Shown in pieces: positions 18,424 through 27,528 of a DNA stretch of 64,000 nucleotides (positions are counted from its first letter, which is position 1; the number at the start of each line of letters is the position of its first letter). The notes under the pieces are model-generated. The model saw nothing but the letters and a program-made list of their open reading frames with translations. It was not told the DNA's origin and ran no database searches. This DNA is from Acinetobacter suaedae (GTDB taxonomy: Bacteria > Pseudomonadota > Gammaproteobacteria > Pseudomonadales > Moraxellaceae): contig NZ_CP043909.1 of the NCBI RefSeq assembly GCF_008630915.1, positions 2,852,001 to 2,916,000 on the forward strand. The letters run 5' to 3'. The position numbers and the translations under genes were made by a program.

Positions 18424-18702
18424 TCAGCTGAAATGCTGTGGTTGTTCATCCACGACTTCAGCTTGCCATTGATTCATCTGTTTTTCTAACAGACCAAATA
18501 ACGCCGCTTGAATCATATGTTGTGCGACGGTAGGAGTTTGATCACCGAGAATTTGTTTCACTTCTTCGCTAAATTGGATTTTTACCAAAGGTTCATTCTC
18601 AGAACCCGCATTGCGCAAAGCAAGTTCGCCACCTTCGAGTTGAACTAATTCGAGAACGGCTTCTTGATTACCAAATAATTCTTTTAACTGCTGCATTGAC
18701 AT
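18424..18702 (-). CDS. Conserved hypothetical protein, 92 aa
   Basis: No family was recognised. The protein is soluble and acidic, with a helix-strand-helix look: MQQLKELFGNQEAVLELVQLEG, a short strand (ELALRNAG), PLVKIQFSEEVKQILG, and a C-terminal helix (QHMIQAALFGLLEKQMNQW). The start at 18702 has a GGAG site seven bases upstream, so the longer in-frame versions are rejected. It stands downstream of the 18816-19319 gene on the same strand with a gap of about 110 bases. Confidence 0.75.
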   Translation of the reverse strand: MSMQQLKELFGNQEAVLELVQLEGGELALRNAGSENEPLVKIQFSEEVKQILGDQTPTVAQHMIQAALFGLLEKQMNQWQAEVVDEQPQHFS

Positions 18703-18815
18703 ATAAGTTCTCCATGCTTCAACCATGGTGGCAAAACACATCTGTGTTTTACTCTCTCACGTCTTATTTATATAAGTACTGTGTGCATAGATTTCAAGTA
18801 TCTCACTGCTAAGAC

Positions 18816-19319
18816 TTAGAACTCAACCATTTCGTTGCGAAAACCATCAATTAAATGACTAAGCTCACGATGCCATTCACGCAAGATTTTCACATCAGGT
18901 AACCATGCTTGCGGACTTTGCGTGACTTTAATAATCAGATTTGATGATGTTTCACTCTCTGGTTCAGGTGCAGTCGGCTCAGGTGCATATTGGCACATCC
19001 GATACGCACGTTTTAACTCAGCGATAAAACCATCTTTTGCTAATTGCTGTAATACAGTTACTTCAGGAGAGACTTGCCCTTTGTCAGCCATATGCTCTTC
19101 AATTGACTTAAAAGTTGGTTGCAGATCATTCAGACGATAGTAACGCACCAACTCTTGTAAGAACGCTAAAATCGCACCATGTAAGTGAAATACGGCAGCT
19201 TCACGATACGCTTGCACTTGTTGAATATGTTCAGTTTGCTCTGCTTGTTGACATGCGAGTCGAGCAAAATACAGTTTTTGATTGGTCCGATCAGCATGAT
19301 AACGAGCAACACGAGACAT
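18816..19319 (-). CDS. DUF6586-like protein
   Basis: A 167-residue soluble protein that resembles the DUF6586 group of Pseudomonas and Acinetobacter. The N-terminus is helical (RVARYHADRTNQKLYFARLACQQAE), and a second long helix pair contains YREAAVFHLHGAILAFLQELVRYY. A Pro-Glu-rich hinge (PEPTAPEPESETSS, about 113-126) leads to a C-terminal segment with WLPDVKILREWHRELSHLIDGFRNEM. The function is unknown. The family name is from memory of the pattern and is only moderately sure. Confidence 0.75.
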   Translation of the reverse strand: MSRVARYHADRTNQKLYFARLACQQAEQTEHIQQVQAYREAAVFHLHGAILAFLQELVRYYRLNDLQPTFKSIEEHMADKGQVSPEVTVLQQLAKDGFIAELKRAYRMCQYAPEPTAPEPESETSSNLIIKVTQSPQAWLPDVKILREWHRELSHLIDGFRNEMVEF

Positions 19320-19395
19320 AGATAAATCCCTATTTCAAATAATTTAAAGCATGATCGATTGTAAAACGAAATAAGTGAGAAACAAATAGCCGAGA

Positions 19396-19752
19396 TTACA
19401 TCAAAGAAAGACCATATAGTTTTCGCTTTGCAGGGACTTCAATTGGCTTTTCAAAACTACGAACATTGCTGATCACCCAAGCGAAATATCCCTCCGCCCA
19501 GTAGGAAGCACATGCAGCATCAATTTCTTCAACACCCCAAGAATGAACTGACTCAATATCAACTAATCCAATAGCATGACCAATTTCCTCATCCCCTTCT
19601 TTTAGTAAAAAGTTTTGATTCTCCACAATCACTAGGTCTTTGAGAGGCAATATTTCAGGCTGCCACGAGCGAACTTCAAGGGTCTTTATCCCTTGCATAA
19701 TACGCTCACCATTTGGCGCAACAATCGATAGGGCATGATATTGCTTTGGCAT
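19396..19752 (-). CDS. ASCH domain-containing protein
   Basis: A 118-residue protein with the ASCH (PUA-like) fold: start HALSIVAPNGERIMQGIKTLEVRSW, where the I-x-x-G-x-K-x-x-E-x-R motif is the ASCH signature, then VIVEN and GLVDIESVHSW, and an F-A-W-V strand near 90. ASCH domains bind RNA or modified nucleotides. It lies five bases after an RRM-protein gene on the same strand, so an RNA-related role is plausible. The two are probably cotranscribed. Confidence 0.85.
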   Translation of the reverse strand: MPKQYHALSIVAPNGERIMQGIKTLEVRSWQPEILPLKDLVIVENQNFLLKEGDEEIGHAIGLVDIESVHSWGVEEIDAACASYWAEGYFAWVISNVRSFEKPIEVPAKRKLYGLSLM

Positions 19753-19757
19753 TTGAT

Positions 19758-20003
19758 TTAAGCTTGATCATCTGCTGCTTTCACTCGGATACCAACACCT
19801 TTGACACGTAAGGTATTTAAGCCTTTAATCGCTTTAATTGCTTCACGCGGATTTGGCATTTCAACAAAACCAAAACCTTTTGATTTTCCAGTTTCAGCAT
19901 CTTTGACAACAACACAAGATTCAACTTTGCCATAAGCTTTGAATAAATCAAGGACTTCTGTATCCGTTACAGAACGATCTAAATTACGTACTAAAATTTT
20001 CAT
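19758..20003 (-). CDS. RRM-domain RNA-binding protein
   Basis: An 81-residue single RRM protein, of the bacterial RNA-binding (Rbp) type. RNP2 is ILVRNL (3-8) and RNP1 is KGFGFVEM (about 43-50). The protein is little more than the RRM itself. ATG at 20003 is chosen because it begins the RRM strand; the in-frame codon eight residues upstream adds residues outside the fold. It sits between the helicase and ASCH genes, all on the minus strand. Targets unknown. Confidence 0.92.
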   Translation of the reverse strand: MKILVRNLDRSVTDTEVLDLFKAYGKVESCVVVKDAETGKSKGFGFVEMPNPREAIKAIKGLNTLRVKGVGIRVKAADDQA

Positions 20004-20066
20004 GCAAAAACCTAAAAGACGATTCATCGTGAATTTAATGAATCAAGAGAAATGAATGGCTCTAGT

Positions 20067-22046
20067 TTAATCGAGATCAATACCAAAACCTAAACTTATT
20101 GCTGAGTTACGCTGCCAATTACTTTTATTAAATGACGATGGAACCTGACTATGAATCTGAACATCCACCAAATGTTGAGGTAAATCATTTAGAAAGTAAC
20201 TTTCTATCTTCCGCCCTAACTCATCATATTGATCTTGTGACCACAGATTTAAATTCTGTTTGGTCAAAATCAATTCATTTTCCGCACGTGTCAATGCCAC
20301 ATACAATACACGCCGCTCTTCTTCAACCTCATCAAAATCACCTTGTGCTCTGGCATGTGGATATTGATTTGGCGACACATGTGGGACGTAACAGACCTTT
20401 TGCTCAGTTCCTTTTGCCGAGTGGATGGTAATCAGAGTCACCAAATCTTGATCAGGCGTTTTATCAATTTCTGAAACAGAGATTGGATCAAGGACATATT
20501 CCTCTAAAAACTCCCCGAGAGAGCGGTGCTTACGTGCCAATTGTTTAACCAAATCAAAATCTTTCGTACGGCGAGACCAATCTTTGTTTTTATAGTTATT
20601 CTCTAATTGTTCATTGAGCGCATCAAGCGCCAAACCAATACAGGCTTCCACATGTTGCTGTAACACATCCAACTGCATCAAGATCAAAATCGCTTGTTGT
20701 GGAACTTTACCGTGGCGTTCTAAACGCTGACAGCGAGCTTCAATATCAGGAAGCTGAATCAACTCTTGCGCTAATTTACTCGCACCGACATCACCCACCC
20801 CATCCCATAAAGTCAAAAAGCGCATCCAAGCCAAATCATCCTGTGGATTGACACTCACCCGCAGCAGGCTCAATACATCTTTGACGTGTGCAGATTCAAG
20901 TAGTTTTACCCCACCAATGAAGCGGTAAGGAATATTAGCTGCGATCAATGCCCCTTCCAAATAACGCCCACTAAAACCAGAACGCAGCAACACCATGTGC
21001 TCAGACCACGCAGCGCCTTGTAGATGACGCTGATTTAAATCCTGAATGATCCAGTTCGCTTCCTCAAACTCATTACTTAAAATATGAAGTTGAGGTTTTA
21101 AGCCCTGCCCACGATAGGCTTTCAAATGTTTATCATATTCAATCTGACTTTGATCGAGTAACCAATTGGATAAATCTAAAATGCCTTGTGTCGAACGATA
21201 ATTCATTTGCAAGGTCAGCACTTCTGCATCAGGCACACGTTCTTTAAAGTGATGAATATTTTCAAAATCCGCACCGCGAAAGCCATAAATAGATTGCGCA
21301 TCATCCCCTACGCAGAATAATTTCACTTTACCGACCAAGGGCTGCAACAAAGCCCATTGTAAAGGGTTGGTATCTTGCATCTCATCGACCAAGAGCGCTG
21401 AGCAGAAACCTGTTACCCACGTCACCAATTCAGGTGAATTCTGCAAATGTACCGCCACGATCGCCAAAATATCATCGTAATCAAGAAAGTTTCGCTCTCG
21501 CTTACGTTGCTCATAAGCTTTCATGAGTTCAGTAATTTGTGCTTTATATTCGATGGCTTGTGGTAACTGCGCCATCAAAGCTTCTGATAGTTTGGTCTTA
21601 GTATTTCGTGCATACGAGTACAAATCACACAGCTCAGCCGCTTTAGGCAGCACATTTCCTTTATCTTTACCACGTAACAAACGAAACATCAGTAATTGAT
21701 CATCTCGATCAATAATACTGAATTGTGTAAGACCAAAAGCGCGTGGATTGCGACGTAATAAATACATACAAAAGGTATGAAATGTCGAAGCCCGTAAGCC
21801 CTTCGCCTGTACACCCATATGTTGTTCAACACGCGTCACGATTTCACTCGCGGCACGACGCGTAAACGTGAGAATCTGGATCTGTTGAGCTGGTAAACCT
21901 TGATCAATTAAATACGCTGCTCTCGCCACAATAGTTTTGGTCTTGCCACAACCTGCACCAGCTAAAACCAAACAGTTTTGAGCGGCTGTTGTTGCAGCTT
22001 GTTGCTGTTGCGAATTTAATTCATCAATTAGCTTGGCAAGCGTCAT
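20067..22046 (-). CDS. UvrD/Rep-family ATP-dependent DNA helicase
   Basis: A superfamily 1 3'-5' helicase of about 659 residues. Motifs appear in order: Q-motif and Walker A LAGAGCGKTKT, motif Ia ILTFTRRAASEI, Walker B LLVDEMQDTN, motif III CVGDDAQSIYGFRGAD, motif IV LQMNYRST, motif V LITIHSAKGTE and motif VI ERRVLYVALTRAEN. Note DEMQD instead of the usual DE-x-QD; both acidic residues are kept. Compared with UvrD (about 720) it is short and lacks the long C-terminal tail. Repair or replication-restart role inferred. ATG at 22046 is preferred over TTG at 22058. Confidence 0.9.
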   Translation of the reverse strand: MTLAKLIDELNSQQQQAATTAAQNCLVLAGAGCGKTKTIVARAAYLIDQGLPAQQIQILTFTRRAASEIVTRVEQHMGVQAKGLRASTFHTFCMYLLRRNPRAFGLTQFSIIDRDDQLLMFRLLRGKDKGNVLPKAAELCDLYSYARNTKTKLSEALMAQLPQAIEYKAQITELMKAYEQRKRERNFLDYDDILAIVAVHLQNSPELVTWVTGFCSALLVDEMQDTNPLQWALLQPLVGKVKLFCVGDDAQSIYGFRGADFENIHHFKERVPDAEVLTLQMNYRSTQGILDLSNWLLDQSQIEYDKHLKAYRGQGLKPQLHILSNEFEEANWIIQDLNQRHLQGAAWSEHMVLLRSGFSGRYLEGALIAANIPYRFIGGVKLLESAHVKDVLSLLRVSVNPQDDLAWMRFLTLWDGVGDVGASKLAQELIQLPDIEARCQRLERHGKVPQQAILILMQLDVLQQHVEACIGLALDALNEQLENNYKNKDWSRRTKDFDLVKQLARKHRSLGEFLEEYVLDPISVSEIDKTPDQDLVTLITIHSAKGTEQKVCYVPHVSPNQYPHARAQGDFDEVEEERRVLYVALTRAENELILTKQNLNLWSQDQYDELGRKIESYFLNDLPQHLVDVQIHSQVPSSFNKSNWQRNSAISLGFGIDLD

Positions 22047-22116
22047 AGAAATCGTCAATTAAAAATGAATTACTATTTTAGCAGACTAGAATGCTTCAAT
22101 CCGCCCCACGACAAAA

Positions 22117-22150
22117 CAAAAAGAGCATGTCAATGCATGCTCTTAATTTT
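22117..22150 (-). terminator. Terminator after HdeD-like gene
   Basis: AAGAGCATG and CATGCTCTT form a nine-base stem with a six-base loop. Read on the minus strand it is followed by TTTTGTTTTG, as expected for the gene ending at 22167. Confidence 0.8.
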
Positions 22151-22166
22151 AAAATGATCGCTTCAC

Positions 22167-22736
22167 TCAGACAGCGGTTGAACTATGCGGTAATTGTTTA
22201 ATCGCATTTGCAAAGGTGAGGTAATTAATTCCTTGGAATAAAATATCAATCGCAAGAAACATACCCAATACCCAAAAAGGCGATCCTGGCAACGACAAAA
22301 TCAAGATACCAGTCAACAATGTCAATAAACCCGAAAACAAAATCCAGCCCCAGCCTGAAAGCGGTTTGAGGATAAATGCATTAATTGAACGAATCATCCC
22401 CGCAATAATTAAGGCAATCGCTAACAAATTCGTTAACACAACAGCCGTAATAACTGGCGTAGTAAAAGCAAAATAACCTGCGATTAAATACAATACACCA
22501 AATATTGCCCATAACCATCGGGTTCCACCTTTAAACACAATAAATGCAGCACCCAAATGCATGACACCACTCAACATCATCAGAACACCAAATAGAAGTA
22601 CTGCTGAAAGTGTTGCAAATGGCAATGCTGCTAAAAGAATTAAGCCAAAAGAGATCAGTAAAATACCCAATAATAAATACCATTTACGATCAGCGTGCAG
22701 CTGATTACGAACCAAATCATTACCCACTGTTTTCAT
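22167..22736 (-). CDS. HdeD-family (DUF308) membrane protein
   Basis: A 189-residue inner-membrane protein with six hydrophobic segments spread over residues 18-180 in three helix pairs, the DUF308/HdeD pattern (LLLGILLISFGLILLAALPFA, then LFGVLMMLSGVMHL, and so on). HdeD is linked to acid resistance in enterobacteria; here only membership is supported. No hdeA/hdeB genes are nearby. Confidence 0.88.
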   Translation of the reverse strand: MKTVGNDLVRNQLHADRKWYLLLGILLISFGLILLAALPFATLSAVLLFGVLMMLSGVMHLGAAFIVFKGGTRWLWAIFGVLYLIAGYFAFTTPVITAVVLTNLLAIALIIAGMIRSINAFILKPLSGWGWILFSGLLTLLTGILILSLPGSPFWVLGMFLAIDILFQGINYLTFANAIKQLPHSSTAV

Positions 22737-22919
22737 ATTTATTTACTCTTTTATCATCAATGTTATATCTCTATATTGAGCAAATTTTCCATCAAACTCT
22801 GTATAAGGCATGTTGATAATTAATGACGGAATGTCAGAAAAAACCGGCTTTTATTGCATCATTTTTCTTTAGGTAAGTGAAACGTAGTAAGTATGGATAA
22901 GTCTCAACTTATCCACAAT

Positions 22920-23675
22920 TTACTTGGTCCAACCAATTTCCTGTGCAGTAAGTGCACTCATTATGGTTTGCTCCAGACCATTCGGCATTTTACTTTTATG
23001 CTCTGATAAAGGAATTCGCCCACCCATAATTTCAGCTTGTGTCTGTGGATACAACGGCTGCTGCTCTGGTTGTGCATATCCAATTGGGAAAAGTGGCTCT
23101 CCAGTCGCTAAATTGTATTTATCAGTTGCACCGAATCCATGAAGTAACTCATGTACAATGACCACATTATTTTGTGCGGCTTGTTGGTCTGAAGCAAACA
23201 AGTTTACAGATCCAATCCGCCCTCGTTCCAATGCAGTTGAATGTTTCAACTCATTATGCTGTTTCGGGTCATGAAAATTTAAATACAGGGTTAAAGCCGG
23301 TGAACCATCAACAGATTGATGTTGTTTCCATGCATAAAAACGAAATTTTAAACTCCACAAGATATTATTGAGAAGGCTTGGTTGTGTTGGCATCTGAGGC
23401 GGCTTTTGACTCAATTGACGACCAATCTGAAGCATAAAGTAACTACTTTGCCCACGATAAAACTGACTATTTTTTTCCAAATAATCTTTAATCTCAGCAA
23501 AGTCACGCAATTGTAATTGCTCAATATACTGTTGTGTCGTTACCATCCCGTCCGCATTAATCGGATGTAGCAGCATGATTGGCTGATTCCAATCTTGATT
23601 TTGATCACGATATGCGTTGACTGCTACAATCAATAACACCATGAGCAAACAAGCAATTCGAATATTTTTCCACAT
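22920..23675 (-). CDS. Membrane-anchored metzincin-like zinc metallopeptidase
   Basis: A 251-residue protein with one N-terminal hydrophobic segment (about 5-21) and a periplasmic domain. Residues 175-185 read HELLHGFGATD, the extended zinc motif HExxHxxGxxD with Asp185 as a possible third ligand, and Met217 in EIMGG could be the metzincin Met-turn. I know of no close named family. GGGGGA precedes ATG 23675, so the five-residue-longer version is rejected. The gene is isolated between hdeD-like and topA genes. Substrate unknown; the protease call is inference from the motif. Confidence 0.75.
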   Translation of the reverse strand: MWKNIRIACLLMVLLIVAVNAYRDQNQDWNQPIMLLHPINADGMVTTQQYIEQLQLRDFAEIKDYLEKNSQFYRGQSSYFMLQIGRQLSQKPPQMPTQPSLLNNILWSLKFRFYAWKQHQSVDGSPALTLYLNFHDPKQHNELKHSTALERGRIGSVNLFASDQQAAQNNVVIVHELLHGFGATDKYNLATGEPLFPIGYAQPEQQPLYPQTQAEIMGGRIPLSEHKSKMPNGLEQTIMSALTAQEIGWTK

Positions 23676-23723
23676 GTATTCCCCCTTCAATTAAATCTTA
23701 TCTATTTTTTATTTTTGGTTATA

Positions 23724-23751
23724 AAAAATGCTAGCGATTGCTAGCATTTTG
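23724..23751 (-). terminator. Terminator after topA
   Basis: AAAATGCTAGC and GCTAGCATTTT form an 11-base stem with loop GATT, with A-tract on the plus strand (T-tract for minus-strand transcription), just beyond the topA stop. Confidence 0.85.
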
Positions 23752-23764
23752 ATGATCTCAGCTT

Positions 23765-26404
23765 TTAAGCTTCAACCCATTTCCCGTCTTGGAACACCAG
23801 ACTCCATTTGGTCTGCTTCCCTTCCAAAGTTTCAGAACCAACATATTGTACTTGGTTCTTACGGCTAAACTTCACAACAGTTGGATTCCCTTCAGGGTCT
23901 ACATCTGGTGCTTGTAATAGGAACTGATATTTAGCATCCAGTTGATCTGCAACACTCCGTAATTCTGCAACTTTTGGCGCACGCGTTTCACGGATTTTTG
24001 GGAATTTACTTGCTGCTAAGAATAGACCTGCTGCACCATCACGAAGTACAAAGAAGTCATCATGCTTGGTTGAGCGTAAATGCTCCATTTTAATCGGATC
24101 AACACGCGGTGGTGCCGGTTGGCCACTCTTCAAGACCTTACGAGTGTTGTCACAGCTGGTACATGCGAAATAAGGACCAAAACGCCCTGTCTTAAGCTGC
24201 ATTTCACCATCACACTTATCACAAGGAATGGTCGGACCATCATAGCCCTTGATCTTAAATTGCCCTTCCTCAAGCTCATAACCATCACAGTCTGGATTAT
24301 TACCGCAGACATGAAGCTTACGTCCACCATCAATCACATAACTGTCCATCGCTGTTCCACATTTCGGACAACGATGCTTAGACATTAAGTCCGCAGTTTC
24401 TGCTGCGTCATCATCCGATAGCGCAGCTAAAGACTCTACTGGAGTTAAATTCAATGTTCCCTTACAACGCTCTTTCGGTGGCAGGTTATAACCTGAACAT
24501 CCTAAGAAAACTCCTGTTGTACCTGTACGAACTTGCATTGGACGAGAACATTCGGGACAAGCGACATCTGCGACTTCAACTGGCTGATTACGGCGCATAC
24601 CGTTTTCACCTTGTGCATTGGTCAAGCGCTTTTTAAAGTCACCATAGAATGTATCAAGTAGCTCCTTCCAATTTCGCTCACCCACAGCAACACGGTCTAG
24701 CTGCCCTTCCAAATCTGCAGTAAAGGCATAGTTCATCAGGTTATTAAAGCTTTCATCGAGGCGATCCGTGACGATTTCCCCCATCTTCTCAGCAAAGAGA
24801 CGACGATTTTCCAGCTTCACATAACCGCGATCTTGAATGGTTGAAATAATCGCTGCATAGGTTGACGGACGACCAATGCCTTTTTTCTCTAATTCTTTAA
24901 CCAACGATGCTTCGGTAAAACGTGCAGGCGGCTTAGTAAAATGCTGACTCGGATCAAGTTTTTCTAACTTGAGTACTTCACCGACTTTTACTGCTGGCAA
25001 TAACACGTCATCATCCGACTTGTTTGCACCACGAACTTTGGTAAATCCATCAAAAACTAAGGTACGACCTTTGGCTTTAAGCTCAACATCAGCCGCTTGA
25101 ACCGTTAGAGTTGAAGACAAATACTCAGCTGGTGTCATTTGGCAAGCCACAAACTGACGCCAAATCAAGTCATATAAACGCTGTGCATCACGTTCAACAC
25201 CTGCAAGCTTATCCCCTGTCAATGCAACATCAGATGGACGAATGGCTTCGTGAGCTTCTTGAGCCCCCGCTTTGTTGCCATAACGATTTGGCTTTGCAGG
25301 TAAATATTTATCCCCGAAATTTTGTTGAATATGATTACGCACCATATTCACAGCATCATCGCTCAAAAAGGTTGAATCTGTACGCATATAGGTAATAAAA
25401 CCACCCTCATACAAACGCTGCGCCAGCATCATAGTTTTCTTTACAGAGAATCCCAAACGTGTACTTGCTGCTTGTTGTAGGGTTGACGTGATATACGGCG
25501 CACTTGGATTGACCTTGGTCGGTTTATCTTCACGTAGCGCAACTTTATATTCGGCATCTTTTAATATGCTTAATAGCGCGTCTGTTTCTGCCTTATTCTT
25601 GAGTTTAAGTGTTTTACCCGCTTGTTTAACTGCTTCTAAACGAATGTCATCTTTTTTAGATAGCGTATCAGCAAAGACTTGCCAATATTCTTCTGGGATA
25701 AAAGCACGAATTTCACGCTCGCGTTCCACCACCAGTTTTACCGCAACAGATTGCACTCGACCTGCCGATAAACCACGAGCGATCTTTTCCCATAGCAATG
25801 GTGAAACCATAAAGCCAACGACGCGGTCAAGGAATCGACGTGCTTGTTGTGCATTGACACGATTTAAATCAAGACGTGTTGGCTGTTTAAAAGCTTCCTG
25901 AATGGCATTTTTAGTAATCTCGTTAAAGACCACACGATGATAACGGCTATCATCACCACCAATCACTTCTCTTAAATGCCAAGCAATCGCCTCTCCTTCT
26001 CTATCCAAATCCGTTGCGAGATAGATTGCATCAGCATCTTTGGCAAGTTTTTTCAGCTCGGCTACGACATGTTCTTTACCTGGAAGCACTTCATAATGTG
26101 CAACCCAATCATGTTCTGGATCAACGCCCATACGGTTAATTAAGGCGGACTGTGCTTTTTCAGCTTTTTGTTCTTCTGTTAACTTAACACGCGTTGCAGG
26201 CTTCTTTTCGGTGGATTTTGCCCCACCTCCTGTCGGTAAATCACGCACATGACCTACGGAAGACTTCACCACATATTGTGAGCCTAAATATTTATTAATT
26301 GTTTTCGCTTTTGCAGGCGACTCCACAATCACTAAGGCACGTTTCTTTGCAGCAGATGCGGAAGCTGCTGTGCTTTCTGAAGCAGAGCGTGGAGTATTCG
26401 CCAT
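23765..26404 (-). CDS. topA: DNA topoisomerase I
   Basis: An 879-residue type IA topoisomerase that relaxes negative supercoils. An Ala/Ser-rich extension of about 20 residues precedes the TOPRIM domain (about 22-165, [14 protein letters not shown], acidic triad Asp132, Asp134, Glu136). The active-site Tyr339 is in [11 protein letters not shown]. The C-terminal part (about 615-760) carries three Cys4 zinc-ribbon units (starting [16 protein letters not shown] and CDKCDGEM) and then a basic segment. The length and order match gammaproteobacterial TopA. Monocistronic; a 149-aa membrane-protein gene lies just upstream on the same strand. Confidence 0.97.
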   Translation of the reverse strand: MANTPRSASESTAASASAAKKRALVIVESPAKAKTINKYLGSQYVVKSSVGHVRDLPTGGGAKSTEKKPATRVKLTEEQKAEKAQSALINRMGVDPEHDWVAHYEVLPGKEHVVAELKKLAKDADAIYLATDLDREGEAIAWHLREVIGGDDSRYHRVVFNEITKNAIQEAFKQPTRLDLNRVNAQQARRFLDRVVGFMVSPLLWEKIARGLSAGRVQSVAVKLVVEREREIRAFIPEEYWQVFADTLSKKDDIRLEAVKQAGKTLKLKNKAETDALLSILKDAEYKVALREDKPTKVNPSAPYITSTLQQAASTRLGFSVKKTMMLAQRLYEGGFITYMRTDSTFLSDDAVNMVRNHIQQNFGDKYLPAKPNRYGNKAGAQEAHEAIRPSDVALTGDKLAGVERDAQRLYDLIWRQFVACQMTPAEYLSSTLTVQAADVELKAKGRTLVFDGFTKVRGANKSDDDVLLPAVKVGEVLKLEKLDPSQHFTKPPARFTEASLVKELEKKGIGRPSTYAAIISTIQDRGYVKLENRRLFAEKMGEIVTDRLDESFNNLMNYAFTADLEGQLDRVAVGERNWKELLDTFYGDFKKRLTNAQGENGMRRNQPVEVADVACPECSRPMQVRTGTTGVFLGCSGYNLPPKERCKGTLNLTPVESLAALSDDDAAETADLMSKHRCPKCGTAMDSYVIDGGRKLHVCGNNPDCDGYELEEGQFKIKGYDGPTIPCDKCDGEMQLKTGRFGPYFACTSCDNTRKVLKSGQPAPPRVDPIKMEHLRSTKHDDFFVLRDGAAGLFLAASKFPKIRETRAPKVAELRSVADQLDAKYQFLLQAPDVDPEGNPTVVKFSRKNQVQYVGSETLEGKQTKWSLVFQDGKWVEA

Positions 26405-26437
26405 AATAAATCGTTTTTCCTGTCATTAATCAGATAA

Positions 26438-26887
26438 TTAGCGTTGAGCTAATTGGTATAAATAAGCTTTCATTTCATCAAGCTGTGTGGCTTTTAAATC
26501 AATTTCTTCATTCCAATACAACCCAACACAGTTTGCCTGCATATCAATAGCATAAACTCCTTTTAATGCAATGGTTAAATCATTAAATTTCTGATCACCT
26601 TGCACGACTTGAAGCTTTCCATCAACAACTCTTGCTCGCATAAGTGCTAAACGTGCATCTGGAATCAATACACTATAATAGGCCACCATACTGGCACGTT
26701 TTTCGGTTGCCATTGGAACTTTGGTCCACTCTGGAGCAACAATAATACGAGGATGCAATCCCATTTTTCGAGCTTGATCACGCATTGATCCAAGCGCTTT
26801 TTCTCGCGGACTCACACGTAAACCGAAAATAGAGCCAAGTACAAATAGTACAATCGCGGCCGTTATCCAAATTCCAACATTACTCAT
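26438..26887 (-). CDS. Hypothetical membrane-anchored protein
   Basis: A 149-residue protein with one N-terminal membrane span (about 5-22, IWITAAIVLFVLGSIFGL) and a cytoplasmic or periplasmic alpha/beta domain (EKALGSMRDQARKMGLHPRIIV at the start, GLYWNEEIDLKATQLDEMKAYLYQLA at the end). It resembles conserved small proteins of unknown function found near topA in Acinetobacter and Pseudomonas. It lies 33 bases upstream of topA on the same strand and may share its transcript. Confidence 0.78.
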   Translation of the reverse strand: MSNVGIWITAAIVLFVLGSIFGLRVSPREKALGSMRDQARKMGLHPRIIVAPEWTKVPMATEKRASMVAYYSVLIPDARLALMRARVVDGKLQVVQGDQKFNDLTIALKGVYAIDMQANCVGLYWNEEIDLKATQLDEMKAYLYQLAQR

Positions 26888-27047
26888 TTAAGGTGCCCAA
26901 AACTTCCTTTTATTAGCGTTACATAAGTTGAATCAAAAACGCAAGTTACAACATAAAAATAATATGGAATCCAGTTTTATACTTTAAATACCAAATCCCA
27001 GCTTATTTAAAAAGCTGCGTCTACAGCTCCTTCCTTTAACACAGCGT

Positions 27048-27410
27048 TTAAGATGTTAAAGATAACTTACCGAATTGATCAAGGTGCGCATCTCCCCAGC
27101 TTTTTAGCGCAATCAGAATTTGTTCAAGGCTGTATCCTAAATCAGTCAAACTATATTCAACTTTCGGGGGGACTTGAGGATACACTTCACGATGAATGAT
27201 GCCATCTTGTTCTAATTCTCGAAGCTGATTGGTCAACATCCTTTGTGTGATACTCGGGACACGTTTACGGATTTCATTAAAACGTAAAGTCCCCTCATTG
27301 AGTAAATGCCATAAAATCACGGTCTTCCACTTCCCATCAATTAAGCTGATTGCCGCTTCAACTGAGCAACCTGGGGAACAATCAAAACTCGAATGTCGAA
27401 CTTTTGCCAT
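27048..27410 (-). CDS. HxlR-family transcriptional regulator
   Basis: A 120-residue winged-helix regulator: DGKWKTVILWHLLNEGTLRFNEIRKRVPSITQRMLTNQLRELEQDGIIHREVY is the HxlR block (about 29-82). Two Cys lie just before it (DCSPGCSVEA, Cys10 and Cys14), in the position where redox- and quinone-sensing members (QorR, HypR, YodB) keep their sensor Cys. It is divergent from an oxidoreductase gene of the quinone-reductase type, so regulation of that gene by thiol-reactive compounds is a reasonable inference. Confidence 0.92.
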   Translation of the reverse strand: MAKVRHSSFDCSPGCSVEAAISLIDGKWKTVILWHLLNEGTLRFNEIRKRVPSITQRMLTNQLRELEQDGIIHREVYPQVPPKVEYSLTDLGYSLEQILIALKSWGDAHLDQFGKLSLTS

Positions 27411-27415
27411 TTTAC

Positions 27416-27433
27416 AGTATCCTTTTTGACACT
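27416..27433. promoter_or_regulatory. Candidate HxlR operator
   Basis: AGTATC, six bases, GACACT form an imperfect inverted repeat, six bases upstream of the HxlR start codon and about 95 bases from the divergent oxidoreductase start. Operators of this family often show such short dyads. Unproven. Confidence 0.35.
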
Positions 27434-27528
27434 ATGAGCGTTATTTGTCTGTAGTCACAAAATTAAAGCTTACGTTATGCTGAACAGCCTATCAAGTAGA
27501 ATCCATCCAACCTAGAGGAAGCACAACC

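Noticed and set aside
24080-25901. Several open frames opposite topA
   Set aside because: topA is unmistakable across this span and the opposite frames show no protein family features.
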